Below, piece after piece: positions 7,217 to 16,337 of a stretch of 24,701 nt of DNA. Each line of letters opens with the position of its first letter. The first letter of the stretch is position 1. The DNA lies in IMG/VR virus record IMGVR_UViG_3300032116_001254, positions 1 through 24,701 of that record. One strand, given 5' to 3'. The translations under genes were made by a program, and so were the position numbers. Below the pieces are notes generated by a model. The model was not told where the DNA came from, did not search any database, and saw only the letters and a list, made by a program, of their open reading frames with translations. This stretch comes from a virus.

Positions 7217-9874
7217 GTGAAAAAAGTTTTGTTTATTGTGCCACATCTTTCCACAGGTGGCCTACCTCAATATACACTATCACTAATAAAAAAAATAATG
7301 AATGACGTTGATGTGTATTGTATTGAATATAGAATGATAGCTGATATTTTTGTTGTTCAAAGAAAACAAATTGTAAACCTTTTAGGTGATAAATTTTATT
7401 CTTTGAAAAATGGGGATATTGAATTACAATCAATCATAGATAACATTGAACCAGACATAATACATTTACAAGAAATTCCAGAATTGTTTATGGATTACAA
7501 TGATACTGTTAAGTTATATGATATTGATAGAAAATATGTAATAATTGAAACTTCACACGATTCATCATTTAAGGCATCTAGTAAAGAATTTTTTCCCGAT
7601 AAGGTTGCCTTGATTTCAGAATACCAAAGACAAGAATTTTCTAAATTGAAAATACCAATATCTATAATAGAATCTGATATAGAATATAAAGAAAGACAAA
7701 ACAGAGACGAAGCTTTAATACAACTTGGACTGGATCCAAATATAAAACACATACTTAATGTTGGACTTTTTACCCCAAGAAAAAATCAATCAGAAATTTT
7801 TGATTATGCAAAATCTATGGTTGATTATCCTATTCAATTTCATTTTATTGGAAATCAAGCTAGTAATTTTCAAAATTATTGGAAACCTTTACTTGAAAAT
7901 TGTCCGCCTAATGTTAAGATTTGGGGAGAGCGTGGTGATGTTGATAATTTCTATTCTTGTATGGATTTGTTTTTATTTACATCAAGAGGAAATTCAAATG
8001 ACAAAGAAACTAGCCCACTTGTTATACGAGAGGCGATAGGTTATGGTATACCGTCATTGATATACAATCTTCCAGTTTATATGAATATGTATGACAAATA
8101 CAATACAATAAAATATCTAAATTTTGAAGATTTGGAATTTAACAAAGAATTGATATGTTCAGAACTTGGTCTTAAATATGAAAGAAAATATATTCACGAA
8201 AAAATGTTCAAATTAAAATTCATAGATGATGATAATAAAATAGAAATATCATATGATAAAGAAAAAAGATTTGATGCAAAAATATCAATAAAGGATATTG
8301 ATTCAAATGTTCCGATATATTGGTTTGAAGCAGTTTTCCATGATAAAAATACATATTGGACAATACCAAGCCCAAAACACGTTTATGATTTTATGAAAGA
8401 TGATACATTTAGAGGGTTTAATGTTGAAATATATTCTTCTGATAATTCATTAGTAGAATCACATGAGTTGATTATCAAAGATGTTGATAAAAAAAGGAAT
8501 GTTGTATTGAATGTTGATAACCCATTTGATTGTATATTTTTTAATTACAATGAAATGTTTGTTAATGGTCAATATGATTGCTATAACATTGAAAATTTAG
8601 ATACTGTTTTTGATATTGGTGCTAATAATGGTTTGTTTACATTGTATCTATTGAATAAAGGTTGTAAAAAAGTTTACGCGTTTGAACCAAATAATAAAAC
8701 TGAAAAAAATATAAAATCAATTTTGAAAGATTATGACAATTACGAATTGATTAAAAAGGCGGTTTACACACACGATGACGGTATAACATTTTATACATCA
8801 GAAAACAATTCCACAATTGGATCTATTAACAGAAGCCATGTTCTTGCACAAGGATATGCTGCTGAAAATACTGTTGAATCTATATCATTAAATACATTTA
8901 TACAAGAGAATGGTATAACAAAAATAGATTTGATTAAAATGGATGTAGAAGGTGCTGAATATGATGTTATAGAAAATCTTGAAGATTACATATTTGATAT
9001 TACAGATTCCTTTTTGATAGAATATCACAGTAATCAAAATGGTGTTGCTAAAAAAATGGTAGAAAAAATACTATCACACGGTTTTGTCATTTCTCAAATC
9101 CGTGACCAAAGTAGTCATACGAATGATGATATAACTCAAACATACGAGGATAGTGATGCTGGAACTATTCATTTTGTAAAAAAAAATAAAAAAAAAATTA
9201 AAGCGGTTCAATTTTTATTAAATATAGAATCTGATAAACAATCAAAATCCATAGAAAACATATCTCAAATTGAATCTATTGGAATAAATTATGTAAAACA
9301 TTTCAACGAGTTGTATACAGATTTACCTCCCGTTTCAAAATGCAATAGACCAAATGATGTTAGTTTGGAATTAAAATCAAATTCATTAACACCAGCACAT
9401 TATGGTTGCTACGAATCATTTAAGAATGTAATTTTATCAGAATTTGATTCTGATTTAGATGCACTTATAGTTTTTGAAGGTGATGCAAAAATAAATGACA
9501 TTACAACTTTCAATGAAATAATGAATCATGCTATAAATCTTTTCGAGAGAAACATAATAGATTTTGTTTCATTTGGTGGACCATATGATCTAGAAAATGG
9601 TATACTACAATCAGTCACAAGAAAAGAAGTTTCTAAACATATTTTCATTTCAGATAAAGTAATTGGTTGCCAATGTATTGTCATAGGAAAACATTTTAAG
9701 AACAAAATTAAAAATTTACTACTGACTGAAAAATGGGATGCATTAGATTTGTATTTAACAAACATTTCAAATAAAAATGATATAAATGTTGGAATAACAT
9801 ATAAAACAATAGTAACTCAATTTGACGGAAAATCTGATATAGATGGTTATGATAAAAAATTTAAGGTGTTTTGA
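7217..9874 (+). CDS. Three-domain enzyme: GT4-like glycosyltransferase, FkbM-type methyltransferase, GT25-like glycosyltransferase
   Basis: The 885-residue protein joins three recognisable units. Residues 1 to about 330 look like a GT-B glycosyltransferase of family GT4: N-terminal KVLFIVPHLSTGG, a VGLFTPRKN strand near 182, and an E-x7-E motif (E264, E272) that normally contacts the donor sugar nucleotide. Residues about 460-655 are an FkbM-type SAM methyltransferase with DTVFDIGANNG (462-472), an acidic AFEPN and KMDVEGAE (574-581), which would O-methylate a sugar. From about 660 to the end the fold resembles GT25: LTPAHYGCYESF near 724 and a DxD-like EGD at 754-756. About 130 residues between GT4 and FkbM are not assigned. 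Start is GTG, six bases after AAAGG. It overlaps the next gene's upstream region and likely acts with it. A role in decorating phage proteins or host glycans is inferred. Confidence 0.8.
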   Translation: MKKVLFIVPHLSTGGLPQYTLSLIKKIMNDVDVYCIEYRMIADIFVVQRKQIVNLLGDKFYSLKNGDIELQSIIDNIEPDIIHLQEIPELFMDYNDTVKLYDIDRKYVIIETSHDSSFKASSKEFFPDKVALISEYQRQEFSKLKIPISIIESDIEYKERQNRDEALIQLGLDPNIKHILNVGLFTPRKNQSEIFDYAKSMVDYPIQFHFIGNQASNFQNYWKPLLENCPPNVKIWGERGDVDNFYSCMDLFLFTSRGNSNDKETSPLVIREAIGYGIPSLIYNLPVYMNMYDKYNTIKYLNFEDLEFNKELICSELGLKYERKYIHEKMFKLKFIDDDNKIEISYDKEKRFDAKISIKDIDSNVPIYWFEAVFHDKNTYWTIPSPKHVYDFMKDDTFRGFNVEIYSSDNSLVESHELIIKDVDKKRNVVLNVDNPFDCIFFNYNEMFVNGQYDCYNIENLDTVFDIGANNGLFTLYLLNKGCKKVYAFEPNNKTEKNIKSILKDYDNYELIKKAVYTHDDGITFYTSENNSTIGSINRSHVLAQGYAAENTVESISLNTFIQENGITKIDLIKMDVEGAEYDVIENLEDYIFDITDSFLIEYHSNQNGVAKKMVEKILSHGFVISQIRDQSSHTNDDITQTYEDSDAGTIHFVKKNKKKIKAVQFLLNIESDKQSKSIENISQIESIGINYVKHFNELYTDLPPVSKCNRPNDVSLELKSNSLTPAHYGCYESFKNVILSEFDSDLDALIVFEGDAKINDITTFNEIMNHAINLFERNIIDFVSFGGPYDLENGILQSVTRKEVSKHIFISDKVIGCQCIVIGKHFKNKIKNLLLTEKWDALDLYLTNISNKNDINVGITYKTIVTQFDGKSDIDGYDKKFKVF

Positions 9875-9876
9875 TT

Positions 9877-11961
9877 ATGAGAATTGTGCAAATAAATCCA
9901 GGTCACATGGAAATACCTCCAAAAAATTGGGGTGCAGTTGAAAAAATAATTTGGTATTATAGTTTAGAATTGAAAAAATTAGGACATGAAGTAGACATAA
10001 AGTATTTGAATGAAATCAATCCAGGTGAATATGACATAGTTCATGTTCATATGTGGAATCAAGCATTACATTTATATGAAAACGGTATTCCGTATGTTTA
10101 CACATTTCATGATCATAATGCATATCTTCAAGGAAATAATACATCTTTGTATTTGAATAATTTGCTTGCAATGAAACTCGCGGATATTTCAATAGTTCCT
10201 GCAAAATTTTTAATAGATTATTTTGAGGGTATTCCAATTTATTTGGAACACGGTATATCTTTGGACGAGTATTATCCCGGCGGTAATAAAAATGGAAAAT
10301 TGTTGTGTGTTGGAAATAACGGTGTGAGTGCAAATCCAACATTCGATAGAAAAGGATTTCGATATGCAATCAGAGCTGCGGAAAAATTAAATTTAGACAT
10401 TACTATTGTTGGTCCAACAGACAGTAACTTAAACTTTTTTAACAAAAATAAAAATCTTCTTCTACCAAACGTTAATGTTATTTACGATGCAACTTCCGAT
10501 GAATTAAAGGAAATTTATAGAAATCACAGTATGTTAATTCATGCAACTAGTATTGAAGCTGGACACCCACCTTTAACTATTTTAGAAGCCGCTGCTTCTG
10601 GATTGCCAGTAATTACAACTGATTGTTCTGGAGATTTGTATACTCTTAATGCTGATAGAGATTACAATGAAATATCTGAGAAAATAAATCATGTGTTGTC
10701 CAATTATGATTCGGAACAACAAAAAACATTAGAAAGTGTGCAAAAATATGATTGGAAAAATGTTGTATTCAAATTAGAAAATCTATACAAAGACATATCA
10801 AAAAGTGATATGAAAAATAAATCATTGAATATGTATAAATCTATTAAAAAAATAAATCATAGAAACTTGATAAAAATTACTTTCAATGATGGTGCAAAAG
10901 TAAATATAAGTGGACAAAAACCAGAAAAATATGAAATAAAATTTATAGATGCAAATAAGAATGAACTTGTATACTCCAGTTCAGTATCAACAAATTCTTG
11001 GGCAAAAACAAATAAAAAGTATTATTCAAATTGGAAAGTTATAGTAACTGATTCAAAAAATAATGTAATTGAACACGATTTTGATCTAAAAGATAAAAAA
11101 GTTTTGATACTTTTGGATTCAAAATCATTGGGAGATACTATAGCATGGATTCCATATGTAGATGAATTTAGAAAAAAACATGGATGTAAAACATATGTAA
11201 CTGCTTTCAACTCTTATTTGTTTGAAAGTGTTTATCCTGAATTAAAATTTGTTCATACATTTGATGAAATTCCCGACTGTTATGCAACCTATAAAATAGG
11301 TTGGTTTTACGATTCAAATGGATATAACAGAAATATGAATCCAAATGATCCAAATAAAATGTCTCTACAAGAAACAATTACTGATATACTTGGATTAGAA
11401 TATAAAGAAATTAAACCAAGAATAATAGAATTGCCAAAATATGAGGCAGAAAGGCCATATGTTTGTATTGCAACACACTCTACTGCTCAGGCAAAATACT
11501 GGAATAATCCAACCGGCTGGCAAGAATTGGTTGATTATTTTAACTCTATTGGTATTGATGTTTACCTAATTTCCAGCGAAGAAGATGGTTATATGGGGAA
11601 TAAACAACCAATCGGTGTTAAAAAAATAAATAAAAAATCTTTGGATGAAATTGGATCAATACTGTTGGGTTCTAAAATGTTTATAGGTCTTGGTAGTGGA
11701 TTGACTTGGTATGCTTGGGCACTTAATGTTCCAACTGTATTGATAAGTGGTTTTTCTGAACCATATCAAGAAATGAAATCAGATGTTGTTCGTATAATAA
11801 ATACTGATGTTTGTCATGGTTGTTTTGCTAAACACCTGTTTGACAGAGGAGATTGGAATTGGTGTCCGGAACATAAAGGAACTGAAAGACAGTTTGAATG
11901 TACAAAATCTATTACATTTGACATGGTAAAACCTCACATAGAAAATCTGTTGAAACTATAA
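9877..11961 (+). CDS. GT4-like glycosyltransferase fused to autotransporter-type (TibC/AAH-like) O-heptosyltransferase
   Basis: The 694-residue protein begins with a GT-B domain (about 1-310) carrying WGAVEKI, DIVHVHMW and a PPLTILEAAASGLPV donor-site region. From about 325 it matches the bacterial autotransporter heptosyltransferase family as I know it. A beta domain (NISGQKPEKYEIKFID, then WKVIVTDS) leads into VLILLDSKSLGDTIAWIPYV. STAQAKYWNNPTGWQ and GLGSGLTWYAWAL follow, and the end is a Cys cluster, C646-x2-C649-x13-C663-x11-C675, containing GDWNWCPEHKGT. In TibC, such cysteines bind iron and the enzyme adds heptose to serines of repeated adhesin strands. ATG 9877 is preferred over TTG 9871, because AAGG then lies 10 rather than 4 bases away. 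Acceptors could be this phage's Ser/Thr-rich fibres; that is inference. Confidence 0.85.
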   Translation: MRIVQINPGHMEIPPKNWGAVEKIIWYYSLELKKLGHEVDIKYLNEINPGEYDIVHVHMWNQALHLYENGIPYVYTFHDHNAYLQGNNTSLYLNNLLAMKLADISIVPAKFLIDYFEGIPIYLEHGISLDEYYPGGNKNGKLLCVGNNGVSANPTFDRKGFRYAIRAAEKLNLDITIVGPTDSNLNFFNKNKNLLLPNVNVIYDATSDELKEIYRNHSMLIHATSIEAGHPPLTILEAAASGLPVITTDCSGDLYTLNADRDYNEISEKINHVLSNYDSEQQKTLESVQKYDWKNVVFKLENLYKDISKSDMKNKSLNMYKSIKKINHRNLIKITFNDGAKVNISGQKPEKYEIKFIDANKNELVYSSSVSTNSWAKTNKKYYSNWKVIVTDSKNNVIEHDFDLKDKKVLILLDSKSLGDTIAWIPYVDEFRKKHGCKTYVTAFNSYLFESVYPELKFVHTFDEIPDCYATYKIGWFYDSNGYNRNMNPNDPNKMSLQETITDILGLEYKEIKPRIIELPKYEAERPYVCIATHSTAQAKYWNNPTGWQELVDYFNSIGIDVYLISSEEDGYMGNKQPIGVKKINKKSLDEIGSILLGSKMFIGLGSGLTWYAWALNVPTVLISGFSEPYQEMKSDVVRIINTDVCHGCFAKHLFDRGDWNWCPEHKGTERQFECTKSITFDMVKPHIENLLKL

Positions 11962-11966
11962 ATCAA

Positions 11967-11975
11967 CATATTTAT
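11967..11975 (+). promoter_or_regulatory. Candidate late-type promoter motif CATATTTAT
   Basis: CATATTTAT lies in the 44-base gap before the adhesin-like gene and ends 30 bases before its TTG start. It continues as TGGTAT, giving the extended form ATATTTATNNGTAT that also occurs at 20363 and 23650. Function is inferred from recurrence at junctions. Confidence 0.5.
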
Positions 11976-12005
11976 TGGTATTGATATAAACTGTGGAGTT
12001 CTATT

Positions 12006-14636
12006 TTGTCTAATTGGAAAAAACTTGTAGTAAGTGGTAGTCAGGCACATCTTGCATCTGTAACTGCTTCTAATGGTGTTGTAATAACTGGATCACTGAT
12101 TACAACTGGATCAAATACACTTATTGGTAGAACAAATTTAACTGGCAGTTTATTCATCACTGGTAGTGAAGATATAACTGGTTATCTGGGATTACAGTCG
12201 GTTTCAGAATTGACAATACCAACAGACAAGTCTGCTTCATATATCTACACAAGTGGTTCAACCAATGATTTGTATTTTACACAATACAGCGGACCATATA
12301 CAAATACTGTTCGTCTTCGTTGGTTAGAGGGAAATTTATACACTGGTATTCTTTATGGTGGAATCGTTAGTGGTTCTGTTGGTGGAACAACTTTTAGTGT
12401 AAGTTCTGGTTCGGGTATAATAGTCGATATGAATGCAACTCAATATGATGAACCATATCCAACCATACAATATGTTTCTTGGCCGAATTTTACCAATCAA
12501 TCAATAACAAATTTAGCAAACGCAGATACAACTTGGCTTACAGTAAACTCTTCTGGAAGTTTGATACAATCCATGACTGCACCAACAAATGGCGATTTTG
12601 ATACTATCATTCAAATTGGATCGGTTGTTCACCCCAATAGAACTAATATAAATCAAGTAAGAACATTCACAGTGCCTTCATATGCTATCGCACAACAAAC
12701 CTATGAATTTATCCGTTCATTTGGTCCAATAAAAATTGGAGGTCATACATTATCTGCAAGTGGATCATCATTATCAGTAAATAGATCATCTGGTACGGCA
12801 TTTGCATTAGGTAGGAACTATGCAAACGATCCAAATAAACCATCGTATGTTGAAGACGATGCCAGAAATGCACCAACATTGTTTAGATACTATAAATCTG
12901 GATCATCATTTGTAACCCAAACTGGAACAAATGTTCTTGATGTTGGTAATTACAATACACCAGCTACACCAACTGGATTATCTTCTGTTCCTGGTGGTTC
13001 ATATACTGTTCAACGGGCATTTTATTTTCCTGGTTCAACTGGTTCACTTGGTGTATATTACGGTAGAGAACTTTACAATTCTATTGCAACTGCTCTTCAA
13101 AATTATGCATTTGAAGAATTTGAAGAAATACAAAATACATTGACACAGGCAATTTTTCTTGGATATATTATTGTTAAGGGTAATGCAACTGATTTATCTA
13201 ATACAAATGATGCAAAATTTATTCAAGCCGGAACATTTAGAAATACAACATCTGCCGGTGGCGGTGGTGCTGCTTTACAAAATTTAGATGATTTGGCAAA
13301 TGTTGTTGTTCCTGCACCATTAACTGGTGATTTGTTATATTATGACGGTTCTAATTGGATAAATTCTAAACAATTAAATGCGTCATACGGTGTTACTGGA
13401 TCCATTCAAGCAACATCATTCACTGGTTCACTTCAAGGAACTGCTTCCAATGCCATTAGTTCATCGTATGCAGTAACATCATCTTTTGCATCAAGTTCAC
13501 CCGCCGTATATGACTTTGGTTCATTTGCAACACCAACTGATGTTGGTGGTGGTGGAAACTTTGGTATAGTAACCGATGGTGATAAGGGTGACATTACCGT
13601 AACAAGTTCTGGAAGTATTTGGACGATTGATAATGATGCTGTAACATACGCTAAAATACAAAATGTAACCACATCATCAGTATTACTCGGCCGTGCAACT
13701 ACCGGTGCAGGAAACATTGAAGAAATTGCACTTGGAAGTGGACTAACACTGTCTGGAACTACATTGTCTGCTGATGGTGGTTCTGGTGGTGTCACATATC
13801 AAGTAGATGTAATATCTGGTTCACAATCGTGGACCAAACCAGCATTTGCTAAGAAAGTAAGTGTATATTTACTTCCAGGTGGCGGTGGTGGCGGAAGTGG
13901 AGCAAGAAGAGCAACAACATCCAATAGATGTGGTGGTGCAGGTGGTAGTTCATGTGGATATACAAGTGCGGCATTTGATGCAACTTACTTATCGTCATCT
14001 ATTTCCGTAACTATTGGTGCAGGTGGAGCAACCGGTAGTTCCGTTACAACTGACGATACAAATGGAAATCCTGGTGGTAATGGTGGATTGAGTTCTTTTG
14101 GAAGTTATCTTGCAACCGGTATAAATGGATATGGGAATGGTGGTGGGACATCAACATCTGTAACTGCAACGCCACCGTTTGGTGCAGCTGGATTTTTGGT
14201 TGTAACAACAACATTCGAAGGCCGTTCAGGAACTACAACAACTGGTACATCATTTCTTTCGTCTGGCTTAGGGTTTAATACTATGTTGGGCGGCGGCGGA
14301 GGTGCAGGTGCTGCTGCTAATATAACTACAACCACAAATGGTGGTCAAGTTACTTCAAGTAATTGGACAACTATTATTCCTACAATAACATTTGGAACTC
14401 CTGGAACCAATGGTGGTAATGGTGGAAACGGTAGTAACAATCAAATCGGAAATTATTTATACCTAAACACTGGCGGTGGTGGTGGATCATATAAAACAGG
14501 ACAAGCAACAGGAAATGGTGGTAACGGTGGATATGGTGCCGGTGGCGGCGGTGGTGCCGCTTCCGATAATGGATTTGCTTCTGGTGCTGGTGGAAAAGGT
14601 GGTGATGGTTTATGTATAGTTATATCGGAAGGATAA
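12006..14636 (+). CDS. Adhesin-like tail fibre with glycine-rich C-terminal tip
   Basis: The 876-residue protein begins SNWKKLVVSGSQAHLASV, nearly the same module as the protein at 5658. The middle (about 60-420) is a long beta-rich region without a recognised family. It is followed by fibre-type motifs (LTGDLLYYDGSNW, then repeated SxxATSFTGS and SSYAVTSS-type strands) near 440-500. From about 600 the sequence VDVISGSQSWTKP leads to a strongly glycine-rich tip with GGGGGGSG, GNGGNGG and GAGGGGGA runs that ends in LCIVISEG. Such glycine-rich tips form polyglycine II bundles in the S16/T2-type gp38 adhesins that bind the host receptor, so this is a likely receptor-binding fibre. Start is TTG with GGAG 8 bases upstream. 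No in-frame ATG lies nearby, and the TTG start keeps the WKKL module intact. Confidence 0.78.
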   Translation: MSNWKKLVVSGSQAHLASVTASNGVVITGSLITTGSNTLIGRTNLTGSLFITGSEDITGYLGLQSVSELTIPTDKSASYIYTSGSTNDLYFTQYSGPYTNTVRLRWLEGNLYTGILYGGIVSGSVGGTTFSVSSGSGIIVDMNATQYDEPYPTIQYVSWPNFTNQSITNLANADTTWLTVNSSGSLIQSMTAPTNGDFDTIIQIGSVVHPNRTNINQVRTFTVPSYAIAQQTYEFIRSFGPIKIGGHTLSASGSSLSVNRSSGTAFALGRNYANDPNKPSYVEDDARNAPTLFRYYKSGSSFVTQTGTNVLDVGNYNTPATPTGLSSVPGGSYTVQRAFYFPGSTGSLGVYYGRELYNSIATALQNYAFEEFEEIQNTLTQAIFLGYIIVKGNATDLSNTNDAKFIQAGTFRNTTSAGGGGAALQNLDDLANVVVPAPLTGDLLYYDGSNWINSKQLNASYGVTGSIQATSFTGSLQGTASNAISSSYAVTSSFASSSPAVYDFGSFATPTDVGGGGNFGIVTDGDKGDITVTSSGSIWTIDNDAVTYAKIQNVTTSSVLLGRATTGAGNIEEIALGSGLTLSGTTLSADGGSGGVTYQVDVISGSQSWTKPAFAKKVSVYLLPGGGGGGSGARRATTSNRCGGAGGSSCGYTSAAFDATYLSSSISVTIGAGGATGSSVTTDDTNGNPGGNGGLSSFGSYLATGINGYGNGGGTSTSVTATPPFGAAGFLVVTTTFEGRSGTTTTGTSFLSSGLGFNTMLGGGGGAGAAANITTTTNGGQVTSSNWTTIIPTITFGTPGTNGGNGGNGSNNQIGNYLYLNTGGGGGSYKTGQATGNGGNGGYGAGGGGGAASDNGFASGAGGKGGDGLCIVISEG

Positions 14637-14639
14637 AAT

Positions 14640-14873
14640 ATGAGATATGCATTGATAGATGAAAATGGTTCTGTAACGAATATAGTTATATGGGATGGTA
14701 TTTCAGATGTCCAATGGCCAGATGGTTGCACTGCTGTTCTTGCTACACCGGAACATGAAAGTGAATGGAACTCGAAATATGTATCGTCTCAATCAAATCA
14801 AACACCATTGACTGATGAAGAAACTGAGTTGCTTAGAAGTTTGCTTAATAGAATAAATGCAAATGGTAACTAA
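14640..14873 (+). CDS. Small fibre-accessory protein
   Basis: A 77-residue soluble protein starting MRYALIDENGSVTNIVIWDG with a WPDGC turn near 28-32 and a polar C-terminus. Short proteins with this MxYALIxxxGxVxNIVxWDG pattern are common immediately after tail-fibre genes and within fibre-assembly proteins. The N-terminus also resembles that of the chaperone-like gene at 20401 (MKYALVEDGLV). I infer an assembly or accessory role for the adhesin-like fibre just upstream, three bases away. ATG is preceded by GGAAGGATAAAAT. No catalytic motif is present, and function is unproven. Confidence 0.65.
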   Translation: MRYALIDENGSVTNIVIWDGISDVQWPDGCTAVLATPEHESEWNSKYVSSQSNQTPLTDEETELLRSLLNRINANGN

Positions 14874-14906
14874 AATGATTTATATTGAATTTACACGAGT
14901 ATTTTA

Positions 14907-16322
14907 ATGCCACTACGATTAAGACGCGGAACGGAAGCTGATAGAACAAGTATAACACCTGTTCAAGGTGAACCCATATACACAACAGATACCAAGAAGT
15001 TTTACATAGGTGACGGTGTAACCGCTGGTGGTGTTGAATTTGGTGTTGCTGGAACATCTGGTACATCTGGCGCAAACGGAACATCTGGAACTTCTGGAGC
15101 AAATGGAAGTAGTGGGACTTCTGGTGCCAATGGAACAAGTGGTTCATCGGGAACTTCTGGTTCTTCCGGAACATCTGGAACTTCTGGTTCTTCCGGAACA
15201 TCTGGAAATTCTGGTTCTTCCGGAACATCTGGAAATTCTGGCTCATCCGGAACTTCCGGAACTTCTGGAAATTCAGGTTCATCAGGAACATCTGGTTCAT
15301 CAGGAACATCTGGTTCTTCCGGAACATCTGGTGCCAACGGTTCTTCCGGAACATCTGGAGCCAATGGTAGTTCTGGTTCAAGTGGAACATCTGGAGCCAA
15401 TGGCTCTTCTGGAACATCTGGTTCTTCTGGAACATCGGGTCAAAATGGTAGTAGTGGAACTTCTGGTTCAAGTGGAACATCTGGAGCCAATGGCTCTTCT
15501 GGAACATCTGGTTCTTCTGGAACATCGGGTCAAAATGGTAGTAGTGGAACTTCTGGTAATTCTGGTTCATCCGGGACTTCTGGAGTTAGTGGTGCTGCTG
15601 GTTCATCCGGAACATCTGGTTTAGGATTCACTATTAGTGGTCCAACGGATGATATACTTGATTATCCAGAACTGAGCACACATTATTTATTGGTATACAA
15701 TGGTGTTGATAACAATATCACGGGATCACATTTGGTAACAATAAATCGTAATAATGAAACCGTTGATATGCAAATTGGTATAGAGTTTTTTAATGATGCA
15801 GGAATAACAACTGGTGGAAGTATTTCCGCAAATTCTGGATTTTATATTGGTGCTAACGGATGGACTGGAACTAACATATCAGCAACTGCATCATATGCAG
15901 CAACTGCATCTCGTGTTAGCACACTCAATCAAAATGTAACCGTATCTGGCTCAGTTTTTCTATCAGGTTCACTGCATACTCCAGTATTTGTAGATTATGA
16001 AGAAAAATATACAACAATAAATCATTCTTCTGCTGGTTCTATAACATATGACCTTTCACTTGGAAATATATTTTATGTAAATCAAACTGCAAACATAACT
16101 CTATCTACAATTACAAATCCACCAACTGCTACTAATCTTGGTAGTTTTACGGTAATACTTGATAGTGATGCAACATATACTGTTGCATGGGCGGCGTCTG
16201 TAAAATGGCCATCTGGAATTGCTCCTGATTTGGATAACGGTCCTGCTGTAAACATTGTTAGTTTTATTACGCCGAATGGTGGAACCGATTGGTATGGATT
16301 TGTTGGTGGTCTTGCATATTAA
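14907..16322 (+). CDS. Collagen-like tail fibre with Mtd_N-like N-terminus
   Basis: The 471-residue fibre has three parts. Residues 1-48 (LRLRRGTEADR, GEPIYTTDTKKFYIGDG, VTAGG) resemble the N-terminal domain of the Bordetella phage major tropism determinant and related fibres, which attaches the protein to the virion. Residues 49-238 are an almost unbroken Gly-Thr-Ser/Gly-Ser-Ser/Gly-Ala-Asn triplet shaft of about 63 triplets. Residues 239-471 are a beta-rich C-terminal region with VSGSVFLSGSL and a terminal half ending DWYGFVGGLAY that resembles fibre tips of marine phages. ATG 14907 is preceded by ACGAGTATTTTA. The shaft contains a perfect 90-base tandem duplication. The shaft's high Ser/Thr content makes it another candidate glycosylation acceptor. 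Mtd_N assignment is by pattern recognition only. Confidence 0.8.
   Translation: MPLRLRRGTEADRTSITPVQGEPIYTTDTKKFYIGDGVTAGGVEFGVAGTSGTSGANGTSGTSGANGSSGTSGANGTSGSSGTSGSSGTSGTSGSSGTSGNSGSSGTSGNSGSSGTSGTSGNSGSSGTSGSSGTSGSSGTSGANGSSGTSGANGSSGSSGTSGANGSSGTSGSSGTSGQNGSSGTSGSSGTSGANGSSGTSGSSGTSGQNGSSGTSGNSGSSGTSGVSGAAGSSGTSGLGFTISGPTDDILDYPELSTHYLLVYNGVDNNITGSHLVTINRNNETVDMQIGIEFFNDAGITTGGSISANSGFYIGANGWTGTNISATASYAATASRVSTLNQNVTVSGSVFLSGSLHTPVFVDYEEKYTTINHSSAGSITYDLSLGNIFYVNQTANITLSTITNPPTATNLGSFTVILDSDATYTVAWAASVKWPSGIAPDLDNGPAVNIVSFITPNGGTDWYGFVGGLAY
15051..15620 (+). repeat. Collagen-like Gly-Thr-Ser/Gly-Ser-Ser coding repeat
   Basis: About 570 bases of in-frame 9-base and longer units (GGA-ACA-TCT, GGT-TCT-TCC, GGT-GCC-AAT) encode residues 49-238 of the fibre. 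The opposite strand is an open frame rich in Pro and Val, which is a by-product of the repeat and not a gene. Confidence 0.92.
15371..15557 (+). repeat. Perfect 97-base direct repeat with 90-base period
   Basis: Bases 15371-15467 are identical to 15461-15557. The repeat keeps the frame and adds 30 codons (GSSGTSGANG and GTSGQNGSSG units). Identity at every synonymous position implies a recent duplication. Confidence 0.9.
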
Positions 16323-16337
16323 AATTAAGGGTTAATT

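Noticed and set aside
15051-15620. CRISPR-like regular repeats
   Set aside because: The repeats have no unique spacers of constant length, are in frame throughout and encode Gly-X-Y triplets; they are protein repeats.
14907-16322. Diversity-generating retroelement target, because of the Mtd_N-like domain
   Set aside because: No reverse transcriptase, no template repeat and no variable C-type lectin tail were found in the window.
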